A DNA stretch of 64,000 nucleotides from Micromonospora inaquosa (GCF_003857055.1 NZ_QGSZ01000175.1:1-64000); one strand, 5' to 3'; numbered from the stretch's first letter, positions 44,625 to 53,764 are shown. Notes: generated from the letters alone by a model not told the origin. Numbers and translations are program-made.

Positions 44625-44798
44625 ATGGGTATCGACGACAAGCTCAACAACGCCACCGAGGACGCGACCGGCAAGCTGAAGGAAGGCGCCGGTCGGGCCA
44701 CCGACAACGAGCAGCTGGAGGCGGAGGGTCGCGCTGACCAGTCCACCGCCAAGCTCAAGCAGGCGGGCGAGAAGATCAAGGACGCCTTCAAGAGCTGA
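44625..44798 (+). CDS. CsbD family stress-response protein
   Basis: 57 residues, hydrophilic: DKLNNATEDATGKLKEGAGR and AEGRADQSTAKLKQAGEKIK are the CsbD signature repeats. Function unknown, but the family is induced by the general stress sigma factor, consistent with the promoter found upstream. The ATG at 44625 has GGAGG upstream; a TTG at 44607 is less likely. Confidence 0.93.
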   Translation: MGIDDKLNNATEDATGKLKEGAGRATDNEQLEAEGRADQSTAKLKQAGEKIKDAFKS

Positions 44799-44812
44799 CG
44801 TACGACGTAACC

Positions 44813-44853
44813 CGCACGCCGGGCCGGTGATCATCACCGGCCCGGCGTGCGGT
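44813..44853. terminator. Perfect bidirectional terminator palindrome
   Basis: A 20-bp arm (CCGCACGCCGGGCCGGTGAT) and its exact reverse complement are separated by one base. It lies between the converging csbD stop (44798) and the methyltransferase stop (44858). Confidence 0.85.
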
Positions 44854-44857
44854 GTGC

Positions 44858-45514
44858 TCAGGGGCGTCGGGTGGCCCGTACGACGACGTCGGACAGCGGG
44901 GCCTCCCGGCCCGGCATCGTGCGGCGCTGCTCCTCGGCGGTGACGATCTCCCAGCTGGCGTTGTCCAGGCCGGCGGTGATGTCCGCGAGGGTGACCGATG
45001 CCTCGTCGGGCGGGTGGTGTCCATGCCCGTGTGCGTGCCCGTGCCCCTGCCCGGTGGCTTCGTTGCTGTGCAGGTGCCCGACGATCAGCAGAGTGCCCCC
45101 GGGTGCCACCCACCCGGCGATGCGCTGGTAGAAGCCCAGCTGCGGCATCGCGGGGTGCGCGTAATGCGTCGTGACCAGGTCGAACCGCGTCTCCGGGACC
45201 CAGGCCGTCAGGTCCGCCTCCACCCACCGCACGCGCTCGGACACCCCGCTGTCCGTCGCACGTTCGGCGGCCCGAGCGAGCGCGACGGGTGCGATGTCGA
45301 CAGCGGTGACCTGCCAGCCGTGGGTGGCGAGCCAGATCGCCTCAGCGCCCGCGCCGCACCCGGCGTCCAACGCCGATCCCGGCACCAGAGCGCCGGTCTC
45401 CCGGGCCAGATACGGGTGCGCGGGACTCGTGCTCATCGCGCCGGGGCGGTCGTGGTGCGTCTGGTGCCAGTGCCGCTCCCAGTAGTCCTTGTCGAACTCG
45501 TGCTGCTCGGTCAT
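44858..45514 (-). CDS. Class I SAM-dependent methyltransferase with His-rich insert
   Basis: 218 residues. Motif I is LDAGCGAGAEA, with the acidic loop VTAVDIAP and motif IV FDLVTTHYAHP, a Rossmann methyltransferase of the UbiE/tellurite-resistance-like type. An insert reading GQGHGHAHGHGHH (about 155-167) is unusual for the family and could bind metal; it lies next to the copper genes, which may not be chance. Substrate unknown. The ATG at 45514 follows AAGGAG. Confidence 0.85.
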   Translation of the reverse strand: MTEQHEFDKDYWERHWHQTHHDRPGAMSTSPAHPYLARETGALVPGSALDAGCGAGAEAIWLATHGWQVTAVDIAPVALARAAERATDSGVSERVRWVEADLTAWVPETRFDLVTTHYAHPAMPQLGFYQRIAGWVAPGGTLLIVGHLHSNEATGQGHGHAHGHGHHPPDEASVTLADITAGLDNASWEIVTAEEQRRTMPGREAPLSDVVVRATRRP

Positions 45515-45605
45515 CTGTGCCTGCTCCTTCGCGCGTCGCCAACGACTGTGACCGGCGACCGGTCGATGCGCAAAGGTTGTTGCCAAAACGGCAAGGCGAT
45601 GTCGC

Positions 45606-46859
45606 TCACCCCTGCCCGGTCAGCCGGGCCGCCCGTCCCTCCAGATAGCGCTGCTCGGGCCGGCTCGTGGTGCCCCGCGCCGCGACCAGGTACGCCTCCC
45701 GCGCCGCGCCGACATCCCCGGCCAGCTCCAACAGGTGAGCCCGGACGGCGGCCAGCCGGTGGTGCCCGGCCGTGCGTTCGTCGGCGTCCAACGGCGTGAG
45801 CAGAGCGAGCCCGGCCCGGGGCCCGTCCACCATGGCCACCGCCACCGCCTGGTTCAGGGTGACCATCGGGTTCGGCGCGATCCGGGCCAGCAGCCGGTAG
45901 AGCGCGACGATCTGCCGCCAGTCCGTCTCCGCCGCCGTCGACGCCTCGGCATGCACCGCGGCGATCGCCGCCTGAAGCTGGTACGGGCCCGGCGGCGACC
46001 AGGTCAACGCCTCGGTGATCAGCGCGATCCCCTCCGCGATGGCGGCGGTGTCCCAGCGGGAGCGGTCCTGCTCGGCCAGCGGCACCAGCTCCCCGTCCGG
46101 CCCCACCCGGGCCGCCCGGTGCGCGTCGGTCAGCAGCATCAACGCCAGCAGCCCGGCCACCTCACCGTCGTCGGGCAGCAGCCCGCGCAGGATGCGCGCC
46201 AACCGGATCGCCTCGCCGGTCAACTCGGCCCGGCGCAGATCCGTCCCACTGGACGCGGTGTAACCCTCGTTGAAAATCAGGTAGAGCACCCGGAGCACCG
46301 TCCCGAGCCGCTCGTCCCGCTCAGCCGGCCCGGGCAGGGTGAACCGGGCCCCGGCGGCCTCGATCCGCTGCTTGGCCCGCCGGATCCGTTGACTCATCGT
46401 CGCCTCGGGCAGCAGGTGCGCCCGGGCGATCTGCGCGGTGCTGAGACCGCCGACCGCGCGCAGGGTGAGCGCCACCTGCGCCGACCCGGGCAGCGCCGGG
46501 TGGCAGCAGAGGAACAGCAGCGTGAGGGTGTCGTCGTCGGCCGGAACGAAGGGCTCCGCGTCGGCCGGCGGCGCCACCCCCGCGTACGCCGGTTCGCGCC
46601 GCGCCACCGCCACCTCGCGGTCCCGGCGCGCGCTCTCGGTGCGCCACTCGTCGGTGAGCCGGCGGGTGGCCACGGTGAGCAACCAGGCGCGCGGATTGTC
46701 CGGTACGCCCTGCCCGGGCCACTGTGTCGCGGCGGCGAGCAACGCCTCCTGGACCGCGTCCTCACACCTGTCGAACTGTCCGTACCGCCGGACCAGCAGG
46801 CCGAGGACCTGCGGCGCGCACGTACGCAGCAGGTCCTCGACCGTCCGGTCCTCGGTCAC
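45606..46859 (-). CDS. ECF sigma factor of the ECF42 type with C-terminal TPR-like extension
   Basis: 417 residues. Regions sigma2 (FDRCEDAVQEALLAAATQWP) and sigma4 (GGLSTAQIARAHLLPEATMS) occupy the first about 185; the remaining about 230 form a helical DUF6596/TPR-like extension (LYLIFNEGYTASSG, then PNPMVTLNQAVAVAM). This layout and the coupled YCII gene match the ECF42 group, where the extension rather than an anti-sigma factor controls activity. The GTG at 46859 overlaps the YCII stop by 4 bp. Confidence 0.92.
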   Translation of the reverse strand: MTEDRTVEDLLRTCAPQVLGLLVRRYGQFDRCEDAVQEALLAAATQWPGQGVPDNPRAWLLTVATRRLTDEWRTESARRDREVAVARREPAYAGVAPPADAEPFVPADDDTLTLLFLCCHPALPGSAQVALTLRAVGGLSTAQIARAHLLPEATMSQRIRRAKQRIEAAGARFTLPGPAERDERLGTVLRVLYLIFNEGYTASSGTDLRRAELTGEAIRLARILRGLLPDDGEVAGLLALMLLTDAHRAARVGPDGELVPLAEQDRSRWDTAAIAEGIALITEALTWSPPGPYQLQAAIAAVHAEASTAAETDWRQIVALYRLLARIAPNPMVTLNQAVAVAMVDGPRAGLALLTPLDADERTAGHHRLAAVRAHLLELAGDVGAAREAYLVAARGTTSRPEQRYLEGRAARLTGQG

Positions 46860-47221
46860 ATCTCCGTCCCGGCCTCGTCCATGATCGGGCGAACCTCCAT
46901 CGCGCCGCCGTACCGGACATCCGGCCACCGGGCGGCGATCTCGGCGGCCCGCTGCGGGCTGTCGCAGTCCACGGTCAGGTAGCCGGCGAACTGCTCCTTG
47001 CTCTCCATGAACGGGCCGTCGAGAACCTCAGGGTTGCCGTCCACCAGCCGGACCGTCAACGTCTGCGACGGATTGGCCAACGCCTGGCCACCGATCAGCT
47101 CGCCGCTCTCGGTCAGCTCCTTCATGATCTCGTCGACCTCACCGAAGAGGGCGGTGCGATCCTGCTCGCTCAGCCCCTCGGTGAAGCCGGGCCGGTTCCA
47201 GATCAGCAGCATGTACTTCAC
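46856..47221 (-). CDS. YCII-related (DGPF) protein, partner of the ECF42 sigma factor
   Basis: 121 residues: MKYMLLIWNRPGF at the start and VLDGPFMESKEQFAGY (DGPF motif, about 67-82), a YCII fold resembling muconolactone isomerase. Proteins of this family are typical genomic partners and likely targets of ECF42 sigma factors; their reaction is unknown. The stop overlaps the sigma-factor start, so both are co-translated. ATG at 47221. Confidence 0.92.
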   Translation of the reverse strand: MKYMLLIWNRPGFTEGLSEQDRTALFGEVDEIMKELTESGELIGGQALANPSQTLTVRLVDGNPEVLDGPFMESKEQFAGYLTVDCDSPQRAAEIAARWPDVRYGGAMEVRPIMDEAGTEM

Positions 47222-47359
47222 GGCGATGCTCCTCAGGCTCTGGTCGCACCCCGATCGGGGCGCGGCTCACCGGAGGGTCGGAGCCGTTCCTCCGATCCCT
47301 ACCGCGTACCGAAGAAAAACGCAGAAACCTCCGCCGGGGGTGGTCCCACGCCGGAGGGT

Positions 47360-48622
47360 TCAGCGCGGATCGGGTCGGCCGGGCACCTGTCGGGGTTTCC
47401 GACCGCCCCCGACGTCCAGCGACGCCCGGTCGGCGGCCGAGGTGCCGGACGACCAGCCCTCGGCGTCGCGCACGCTGAGCCGGTGCCGGGTGACGCCGGG
47501 GAAGAGCGTGTCCAGCCGCTCCCGGACCGCCTCGCTCCGCGCCGCGAGCACCGGCAACAGCCGTTCCGCCCCTGCCGTTTCGGCCGCCGCCTGGTCCGCC
47601 GCGTCGGTCGCCGCCTCGGTGGCCGCCCGCAGTCGCTCGCCGATCCGCAGCGCGAACGCGTTGAGGAAGGACTCGTCCCAGACCTTCGTCCGCCGCCCCG
47701 ACCCCGGCCGGCGCTCGGCACGCCCCCGCAGCATCGCCGCCGTGGCCTGCACCAGCAGCGACGTGTAGAGCAACTCCACCGCCACCAGATCCGCCGGCCA
47801 GCCCAGCACGGTGGCGAAGCCCAGATCGTCGGACCAGACCGCCTCGCACCGGTTCGCCGCCGCCACCTCCTGCACCAGCAGCGCCTTCGCGCCCGCGTAC
47901 GGGGCGTCGGTGCTCAGGCGCACCCCGCCGGGCAGATCCCCGCGCTCCGACCCGGCCGCCAACAGCGCCTCGTCGATGCTGTGCCGGGCGATCAGCTCCT
48001 GGGCCTTGCCGGTCAGCGCCTCCGCCTCGGCCGGGAAGGTGGTCGACTCTGCCTTCGCCAGCAGCGCGCGTACCCGATCCAGCATCGGCGACCCGCTGCG
48101 AGCCGTGCCGGTGGCGCGGGGCAGCGCCGCGCCGCTCGTGCCCGGCGGTGGGCGCAGCACCGCGATCGGCGGCAGGCTCTCCACCAGCGCGAGAGTGTCC
48201 ACGGCGGTCCGGAGCGCGTCGGCCCGGTCCAGCCCTTCCCTGGTCGCCCAGCCGGCCAACACCTTCCGGTCGTCACCACCCTGGCTGGTCACCAACTCGC
48301 GGAGCTGGTCGTCCCACCAGGCCGGGACCGGTTCGGCCTGGTCGCGTCGCTGCACCGCCATCGCGTCGCGGACCAGCCGGGCCGCGCGGGCGTCGAGCCG
48401 TCGACCGGTGATCCGGTCCACGTCGACCGGCTGCCAACCGCGCGGCCAGAGCCGGCCCAGGCCGCGGACCAGGCGACGGAGCAGCGCCGCGTCCACCGCC
48501 GTGGTGCCGTCCGCGGCGCCGGTGCCGACCATCAGTTGGTCCAGCTGCCGTTCGGCCTGCCGTACGTCAGTGCCGCGCACCGCCGCGAGCGCATTGGCGA
48601 CTAGTTCGTCCGCGTCCGGCAC
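47360..48622 (-). CDS. DUF2786 domain protein
   Basis: 420 residues. A DUF2786 segment is visible at about 182-222 (MLDRVRALLAKAESTTFPAE, then AQELIARHSIDEALL). Flanking regions are Ala/Arg-rich and helical. No enzymatic motif seen, function unknown. The GTG at 48622 (AAGGAGG upstream) is preferred over an earlier start at 48748. Diverges from the DUF2243 gene across 330 bp. Confidence 0.82.
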   Translation of the reverse strand: MPDADELVANALAAVRGTDVRQAERQLDQLMVGTGAADGTTAVDAALLRRLVRGLGRLWPRGWQPVDVDRITGRRLDARAARLVRDAMAVQRRDQAEPVPAWWDDQLRELVTSQGGDDRKVLAGWATREGLDRADALRTAVDTLALVESLPPIAVLRPPPGTSGAALPRATGTARSGSPMLDRVRALLAKAESTTFPAEAEALTGKAQELIARHSIDEALLAAGSERGDLPGGVRLSTDAPYAGAKALLVQEVAAANRCEAVWSDDLGFATVLGWPADLVAVELLYTSLLVQATAAMLRGRAERRPGSGRRTKVWDESFLNAFALRIGERLRAATEAATDAADQAAAETAGAERLLPVLAARSEAVRERLDTLFPGVTRHRLSVRDAEGWSSGTSAADRASLDVGGGRKPRQVPGRPDPR

Positions 48623-48952
48623 GGGCACCTCCTTCTCGGGATCTGGCTGTCGTTCTTCTCGGGCTCTGGCGGTCGCCGCCTCTCCAGGCTCCATGATCAT
48701 GCCGCTCCTGGCCCGTGAGTCGCGAAACGGGGAGGTCACCGGCCCCATTCCGCCGCGCCTTGCTCAACGTCGCGCCGTCCGCGTTGATCGACACGGCTTC
48801 CCGGAAGTCGCGGCATCCCACCCGGCCGGACACCCCAGTTTCGCCAAACTCGTGTTGATCACCCCTCGTGCGGTCGCCCGTCATCGACTTCGCAGGCATG
48901 GTTCGTCCGGTCCGGGGTAATTTGAGGCTGGCCTGACGCGGATGCGAGGTGT
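48623..48952. other. Divergent intergenic region, 330 bp
   Basis: No gene recognised. It contains an imperfect inverted repeat of the TTGATC type (48785-48861) and near the right end a possible GGTAAT -10-like box (48917-48922) upstream of the DUF2243 gene. Otherwise ordinary GC-rich sequence. Confidence 0.4.
48785..48861. repeat. Diverged TTGATC-type inverted repeat
   Basis: TGATCGACACGGCTT (48785-48799) and AACTCGTGTTGATCA (48847-48861) are inverted copies, 12 of 15 positions matching. The half-sites share GTTGATC with the larger palindrome at 50239-50302, so they may be members of one intergenic repeat family. Confidence 0.4.
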
Positions 48953-49438
48953 GTGGTGGCCGATCACCCTCTGCCAAGCTCACGCGTCGCCGACGTGCGT
49001 TCCTCCACCCTCGTCGGCGTCCTGATCGGCATCGCGATCATGGCTGCGGTCGACGAGATCGTCTTTCATCAACTGCTTGCCTGGCACCACTTCTACGACC
49101 GCTCCACCCCCTCGGTGGCGTTGCTCTCGGACGGGCTGCTGCACGCCGCCGAGGTGATCGCCCTGGTCGGCGGGTTCTTCTGGTTCGCCGACCTGCGTCG
49201 GCGCGGTGCCCTGTCGAGCCGGCTGGCCTGGGGCGGTTTCCTGCTCGGCGCGGGCGGATTCCAACTCTTCGACGGGCTCGTCGACCACAAGGTGCTCCGA
49301 CTGCACCAGATCCGCTACGGCGTACACCTGGTGCCGTACGACGTGGTCTGGAACGTGGCCGGCGCGGTGCTGCTGCTGGCCGGTGTCGCTGTCCTGTGGT
49401 CGGCCCGGTCCCGCCGGCTCGGCGGCGGCCCCCGGTGA
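48953..49438 (+). CDS. DUF2243 membrane protein
   Basis: 161 residues with four membrane helices and conserved acidic and His residues in and near them: DEIVFHQLLAWHHFY, LLHAAEVIALVGGFFWF, and GFQLFDGLVDHKVLRLHQ. The family is of unknown function and often sits beside CtaG, as here, suggesting a role with metal or haem-copper oxidase assembly. GTG start at 48953 or the adjacent GTG at 48956. Its stop overlaps the CtaG start by 4 bp. Confidence 0.9.
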   Translation: MVADHPLPSSRVADVRSSTLVGVLIGIAIMAAVDEIVFHQLLAWHHFYDRSTPSVALLSDGLLHAAEVIALVGGFFWFADLRRRGALSSRLAWGGFLLGAGGFQLFDGLVDHKVLRLHQIRYGVHLVPYDVVWNVAGAVLLLAGVAVLWSARSRRLGGGPR

Positions 49439-50295
49439 CGGTGGCCGTGCCGCCGGCGATGGTGGCCGTGCCGCTGGCGCACGCCGGGCACGGTGCGGGC
49501 GGGCCGACCTGGTTACCGCTGTTCCCGGTCGCGTTGCTGGCGGGCGGCTACCTGCTGGCCGCCGTCAGCGACCCACGGGGTTGGGATCACCGGCGCACCG
49601 CCGCCTGGTTGGTCGGTTGTGCGTTGCTGGCGGTCGCCGTCGGGCCGCTGGCCCAGGCTCCCGGTGATCCGCGCGGGCACATGGCGCAGCACCTGCTGCT
49701 CGGCATGCTGGCCCCGCTCGGGCTGGTGCTCGGCGCCCCGGTGACGCTGCTGCTGCACGTCGCGCCCGCGCCGGTGCGCCGGCTGGTGGGCCGGCTGCTG
49801 CGCGCCCGCCCACTGCACCTGCTCGCCCACCCGGTCACCGCCGCGTTGCTGACCACCGGCGGGTTGGCGCTGGTGCTGCTCACCCCGCTGTACGCGGCCG
49901 CCGAACGGCAACCGGTCCTGCACCACGCCGTGCACCTGCACTACCTGGCCGCCGGGTACCTCTTCGCCTGGTCGTTGGCGGGGCCGGACCCGGCCCCGCG
50001 TCGCCCCGGCCTGGCGGTGCGAGTCGGCGCGCTGCTGGTCGCGGCGGCCGGCCACGCCGTGCTGTCCAAATACCTGTACGCCCAGGCCGAAACCCTCCCG
50101 CCCGGCCTGACCGACCGGGACCCGGAAGCGTTCCGCTCGGCCGCCCAACTCATGTACTACGGCGGCGACGTAGCCGAACTACTCCTGGCCGTAGCCCTCT
50201 TCGCAACCTGGTACCACCGCCCCCACCCCCGCTCCTCTGCGTTGATCAAGAAGTTTGCGTCAGCAAAGGACGGATCCTTGACCGAAACCTCTTGA
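49435..50295 (+). CDS. CtaG-type cytochrome c oxidase assembly protein
   Basis: 286 residues, about seven helices. His motifs in or near helices (RGHMAQHLLLGMLAPLGLVL, LHHAVHLHYLAAGYLFAW, QLMYYGGDVAELLLA) are those of the CtaG_Caa3 family, thought to help insert copper in caa3-type oxidases. The GTG at 49435 overlaps the DUF2243 stop. The last about 18 codons lie inside an intergenic-type inverted repeat, so the tail (IKKFASAKDGSLTETS) is probably repeat-derived and not conserved. Confidence 0.88.
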   Translation: MTVAVPPAMVAVPLAHAGHGAGGPTWLPLFPVALLAGGYLLAAVSDPRGWDHRRTAAWLVGCALLAVAVGPLAQAPGDPRGHMAQHLLLGMLAPLGLVLGAPVTLLLHVAPAPVRRLVGRLLRARPLHLLAHPVTAALLTTGGLALVLLTPLYAAAERQPVLHHAVHLHYLAAGYLFAWSLAGPDPAPRRPGLAVRVGALLVAAAGHAVLSKYLYAQAETLPPGLTDRDPEAFRSAAQLMYYGGDVAELLLAVALFATWYHRPHPRSSALIKKFASAKDGSLTETS

Positions 50296-50302
50296 TCAAC
50301 GC
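50239..50302. repeat. GTTGATCA palindromic repeat overlapping two gene ends
   Basis: GCGTTGATCAAGAAGTTTGC at the left matches the inverted right arm (ending CTCTTGATCAACGC) at 21 of 24 positions, with a 16-nt centre. It spans the stop of the CtaG gene and the stop of the converging small gene. Similar elements recur in Micromonospora intergenic regions as far as I recall; a genome search would decide. Confidence 0.7.
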
Positions 50303-50460
50303 GGTGAAGGTGGGGTGGGGGTCTCGGCACGGTCCCCCGGGTAGAGCCCGGTGGTCACCCCGTCGGCCACCCGAGTCACCACGGTGCCGTCGAGCGCCTG
50401 GTCGAACTGGACTCCGTAGAGGATGCCGTTGACGTGGCCTTTCCACGTGTCCATGCCCAT
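50296..50460 (-). CDS. Small conserved-looking protein at the end of the beta-oxidation operon
   Basis: 54 residues: MGMDTWKGHVNGILYGVQFD and TRVADGVTTGLYPGDRAE, with a Pro-rich tail that reaches into the palindromic repeat. No domain recognised. The ATG at 50460 has AAGGAGC 8 bp upstream, better than an ATG at 50478. Same strand as, and 26 bp after, the AMACR-like gene, so probably co-transcribed. Confidence 0.6.
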   Translation of the reverse strand: MGMDTWKGHVNGILYGVQFDQALDGTVVTRVADGVTTGLYPGDRAETPTPPSPR

Positions 50461-50486
50461 GCTCGCTGGCTCCTTCATCGTCCGGG

Positions 50487-51614
50487 TCAGGGCTGCGACC
50501 AACCGTCGAGGATCTCCTCGACCGTCACAGTGTCCCGCTCCGGGTTCGGTGCCGGTGCCGGGCGGTCGGCCGGCGTGCGGTCGAAGCGGGGTGCCGGGGC
50601 CGGTTGGATCTCGCCGTCCACCTCGACGAAGGTGCCCCGGGCGGCGTTGTGCGGGTGCCTGTGCGCCTCGCCGGGGGCGAGCACCGGCGCGACGCAGGCA
50701 TCCAGGTCGGCGAAGACCGCCGTCCACTCGTCCCGGGTGCGCTCGGCGAACCGTTCGGTGAACCGGCGGCGCAGCTCGTCCCAGCCGCTCGGGTCGTACT
50801 GCGCGGGCAGATCCGGGTCGTCGGCGAGGTCGAGGCCGGTGAGGAGTACGGCGTAGAAGGCCGGTTCCATCGCGCCGACCGCCATGAACCCGCCGTCGGC
50901 GGTGGCGTACGTGTCGTAGAACGGCGCCCCGCCGTCGAACATGTTGCGCCCGCGCGGGGCGGCCCACAGGCCGCTGCCGAGCAGCCCGTGCAGGAACGAG
51001 GTGAGCAGCGCCGAGCCGTCCACCATCGCCGCGTCGACCACCTGACCGAAGCCGGAGCGCTCCCGCTCCAGCAGCGCGGCCAGCACCCCGACGGCGAGCA
51101 GCATGCCGCCGCCGCCGAAGTCGCCGAGCAGGTTCATCGGCGCGTACGGGCGTTCGCCGGCCCGTCCCAGCGGCTCCAACGCCCCGGCCACCGCGATGTA
51201 GTCGATGTCGTGCCCGGCTCGGGCCGCCAGCGGGCCGTCCTGACCCCAGCCGGTCATCCGCGCGTACACCAGGCGGGGGTTGCGGGCCTGGCACACCTGC
51301 GGGCCGAAGCCGAGCCGCTCGGCCACCCCGGGCCGGTACGCCTCGACCAGCACGTCCGCGCGCTCGACGAGACCCAGCAGGTCCGCCACCCCGGCCGGGG
51401 ACTTCAGGTCCAGCGCGGTGACCCGCCGCCCGCGCTGCAACGGCCCGCTGGTCGGCGCGGCCAGTCGGCCCGCACCCGGGGCGCCCGGCCGGTCCACCCG
51501 CACCACGTCCGCGCCGAGGTCGGCGAGCACCATGCAGCCGAACGGCGCCGGGGCGAGACTGGCCAGCTCGACCACCCGTACCCCGGCGAGCGGACCGCCG
51601 CGTGCCGCCGTCAC
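50487..51614 (-). CDS. Alpha-methylacyl-CoA racemase-like CoA transferase family III protein
   Basis: 375 residues, CaiB/BaiF fold. LAGVRVVELASLAPAPFGCM at the start, YARMTGWGQDGPLAARAGHD and YIAVAGALEPLG are as in AMACR/Mcr, with the catalytic His in AGHD and Asp in LLGDFGGGG. It should epimerise 2-methylacyl-CoA esters so that branched chains (for example from sterols) can enter beta-oxidation. GTG at 51614, overlapping the FadB-like stop by 4 bp. Confidence 0.88.
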   Translation of the reverse strand: MTAARGGPLAGVRVVELASLAPAPFGCMVLADLGADVVRVDRPGAPGAGRLAAPTSGPLQRGRRVTALDLKSPAGVADLLGLVERADVLVEAYRPGVAERLGFGPQVCQARNPRLVYARMTGWGQDGPLAARAGHDIDYIAVAGALEPLGRAGERPYAPMNLLGDFGGGGMLLAVGVLAALLERERSGFGQVVDAAMVDGSALLTSFLHGLLGSGLWAAPRGRNMFDGGAPFYDTYATADGGFMAVGAMEPAFYAVLLTGLDLADDPDLPAQYDPSGWDELRRRFTERFAERTRDEWTAVFADLDACVAPVLAPGEAHRHPHNAARGTFVEVDGEIQPAPAPRFDRTPADRPAPAPNPERDTVTVEEILDGWSQP

Positions 51615-53764
51615 GCGACGCCCACCCGGTCGACCGGGGCGTCGAGCCGTTCGACCAGGTCGGCGGGGGGCGTGAACCGGTCGCCGTAGCGGTCGGCCAA
51701 CTCGTTGGCGCGGGCCGCGAACCCGGCCGGGCCGCCCGCGTACTGCCGGACGTAGCGGATCACCCCGCCCGTCCAGGCAGGGAAGCCGATGCCGAAGATC
51801 GAGCCGATGTTGGCGTCGGTCTCGGTGCGCAGCACCCCCTCGTCGAGGCAGCGCAGCGCGTCCAGCGCCTCGGCGAAGATCATCCGTTCCTGCAGGTCGG
51901 TGAACGGCACCGCCCGACCCGCCTCGGTGATCAGGTCGGCGAGACCGGACCACAGCCGGCCACGGGTGCCGTCGTCGTAGCGGTAGAAGCCGCGTCCGGC
52001 GGCGCGCCCCGGCCGGTCGTACGCGTCGACCAGCTCGTCCACCAGGCGGTGCGCCGGCAGCGGCCGGAACTCCTCGCTGGCCGCCTCGAACTGGCGGCGG
52101 ATCCGCTGGATCAGCGTGAGGCTGACCTCGTCGGCCAACGCGAGCGGCCCGGTCGGGTAGCCGGCCTGAAGGGCGGCCTGCTCCACCGACGCGGCGGGGA
52201 CACCCTCGGCGACCATGCCGACCGCCTCGTCGATGAACCGGCCGATCACCCGGCTGGTGAAGAAGCCCCGGCCGTCGTTGACCACGATCGGGGTCTTGCC
52301 GATCCGTCGGCCCAGGTCGAACGCCCGGGCCAGCGCCACGTCCCCGGTCCGCTCGCCCACCACGATCTCCAGCAACGGCATCCGGTCCACCGGGGAGAAG
52401 AAGTGCATGCCGATGAAGTCCGCCGGCCGGTCCACTCCGGCGGCCAGTTCGGTGATCGGCAGGGTGGAGGTGTTGGAGGCGAGCAGCGCGTCCGGTGCCA
52501 GCACCGGCAGCACCTCGGCGAAGACCTGCTGTTTCAGCGCCGGGTCCTCGAAGACCGCCTCGATGACCGCGTCGCAACCGGCGAGCGCGTCCACCTGGTC
52601 GGTGGTGGTGATCCGGTCCAGCACCGCGCGGGCGTCGGCCTCCGTGGCGCGGCCCTTGCGTACCTTGCGGGCCAGCAACCGCTCGGCGTGCTCCCGGGCC
52701 CGGCCGGCGGCCTCCGGCGTGACGTCCTTGACCACGACGTCCAGCCCGGCGTTGGCGCAGGCGTACGCGATGCCCGCGCCCATCATGCCGGCCCCGAGCA
52801 CCGCCACCCGGTGTACCGGCGGGGCGTCCACATCGGCCGGTCGCGCGGCACCCCCGTTGACGGCCCGCAGGTCGAAGAAGAAGGCACCGATCATGTTCTT
52901 GGCGACCTGCCCGGTGAGCAGGCCGATCAGGTGCCGGGTCTCCACGGTCAGGGCGGTCTCCAGGTCGACCTGCGCACCCTCGACGGCGGCGGCCAGGATC
53001 GCCTCGGGCGCGGGTAGCCGGGCCCCCTTGAGCTGCTTGCGCAGCGTCGCCGGGAAGGCGGGCAGTTGTGCGGCGAGTGAGCGGCTGGCCGGGGTGCCGC
53101 CCGGCATCCGATAGTCCGGACGGTCCCACGGCTGTGCCGGGTGCGGGTTCGCCGCGATCCAGGCCCGCGCGTGTTCCAGCAGCTCCGTCGGCGTGGCCAC
53201 CACCTCGTCGACCAGCCCGGCGGACAGGGCGTCGGCCGGGCGCATCCGTCGGCCGGTGAGCAGCACCGTGGTCAGTGCGTCGGCCAGGCCCAGCATCCGT
53301 ACCGTCCGGGTGACGCCGCCAGCCCCGGGCAGCAGGCCCAGGGTCACCTCGGGCAGCCCGAGCCGGCTGCCGGGCGCGTCCAGCGCGATCCGGTGGTGGC
53401 AGGCGAGCGCGATCTCCAGGCCACCGCCGAGCGCGGAGCCGTTGACGGCCGCGACCACCGGCCGGCCCAGTGTCTCCAGGCGACGCAGGTCCCGTTTGAT
53501 GGTGCCGAGCAGGTCGGCCAGCGCGGGCGCGTCCTCGCGGGTGGCCCGGATCATCTCGGGCAGGTCGCCGCCGGCGAAGAAGGTCGACTTCGCGCTGGTG
53601 ACGATGACTCCGGCGAGATCGGGCTCGGCCTCCAGCCGATCGAGCACCGCGCTCATCGAGGTGACGTACGCCCGGTTCATGGTGTTGGCGGACTGGGTGG
53701 GGTCGTCCAGAGTGAGCGTGACGATGCCGTCGGCGCCGCGGTCGTACCGGATGGTGTTGGTCAT
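51611..53764 (-). CDS. FadB-like multifunctional enoyl-CoA hydratase/3-hydroxyacyl-CoA dehydrogenase
   Basis: 717 residues. N-terminal crotonase domain (about 1-190; [15 protein letters not shown] and [15 protein letters not shown] carry the two catalytic Glu), NAD-binding domain ([20 protein letters not shown], about 320 on) and C-terminal 3HCDH domains ([13 protein letters not shown]). Carries out hydration and oxidation in fatty-acid breakdown. ATG at 53764, 15 bp after the thiolase; length equals typical FadB. Confidence 0.95.
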   Translation of the reverse strand: MTNTIRYDRGADGIVTLTLDDPTQSANTMNRAYVTSMSAVLDRLEAEPDLAGVIVTSAKSTFFAGGDLPEMIRATREDAPALADLLGTIKRDLRRLETLGRPVVAAVNGSALGGGLEIALACHHRIALDAPGSRLGLPEVTLGLLPGAGGVTRTVRMLGLADALTTVLLTGRRMRPADALSAGLVDEVVATPTELLEHARAWIAANPHPAQPWDRPDYRMPGGTPASRSLAAQLPAFPATLRKQLKGARLPAPEAILAAAVEGAQVDLETALTVETRHLIGLLTGQVAKNMIGAFFFDLRAVNGGAARPADVDAPPVHRVAVLGAGMMGAGIAYACANAGLDVVVKDVTPEAAGRAREHAERLLARKVRKGRATEADARAVLDRITTTDQVDALAGCDAVIEAVFEDPALKQQVFAEVLPVLAPDALLASNTSTLPITELAAGVDRPADFIGMHFFSPVDRMPLLEIVVGERTGDVALARAFDLGRRIGKTPIVVNDGRGFFTSRVIGRFIDEAVGMVAEGVPAASVEQAALQAGYPTGPLALADEVSLTLIQRIRRQFEAASEEFRPLPAHRLVDELVDAYDRPGRAAGRGFYRYDDGTRGRLWSGLADLITEAGRAVPFTDLQERMIFAEALDALRCLDEGVLRTETDANIGSIFGIGFPAWTGGVIRYVRQYAGGPAGFAARANELADRYGDRFTPPADLVERLDAPVDRVGVA

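Noticed and set aside
41251-44625. Very long minus-strand open frame (1124 residues) opposite the copper operon
   Set aside because: It is antisense to copA and its neighbours, is Gly/Arg/His/Gln-rich without domains, and results from GC-rich codon structure of the real genes.
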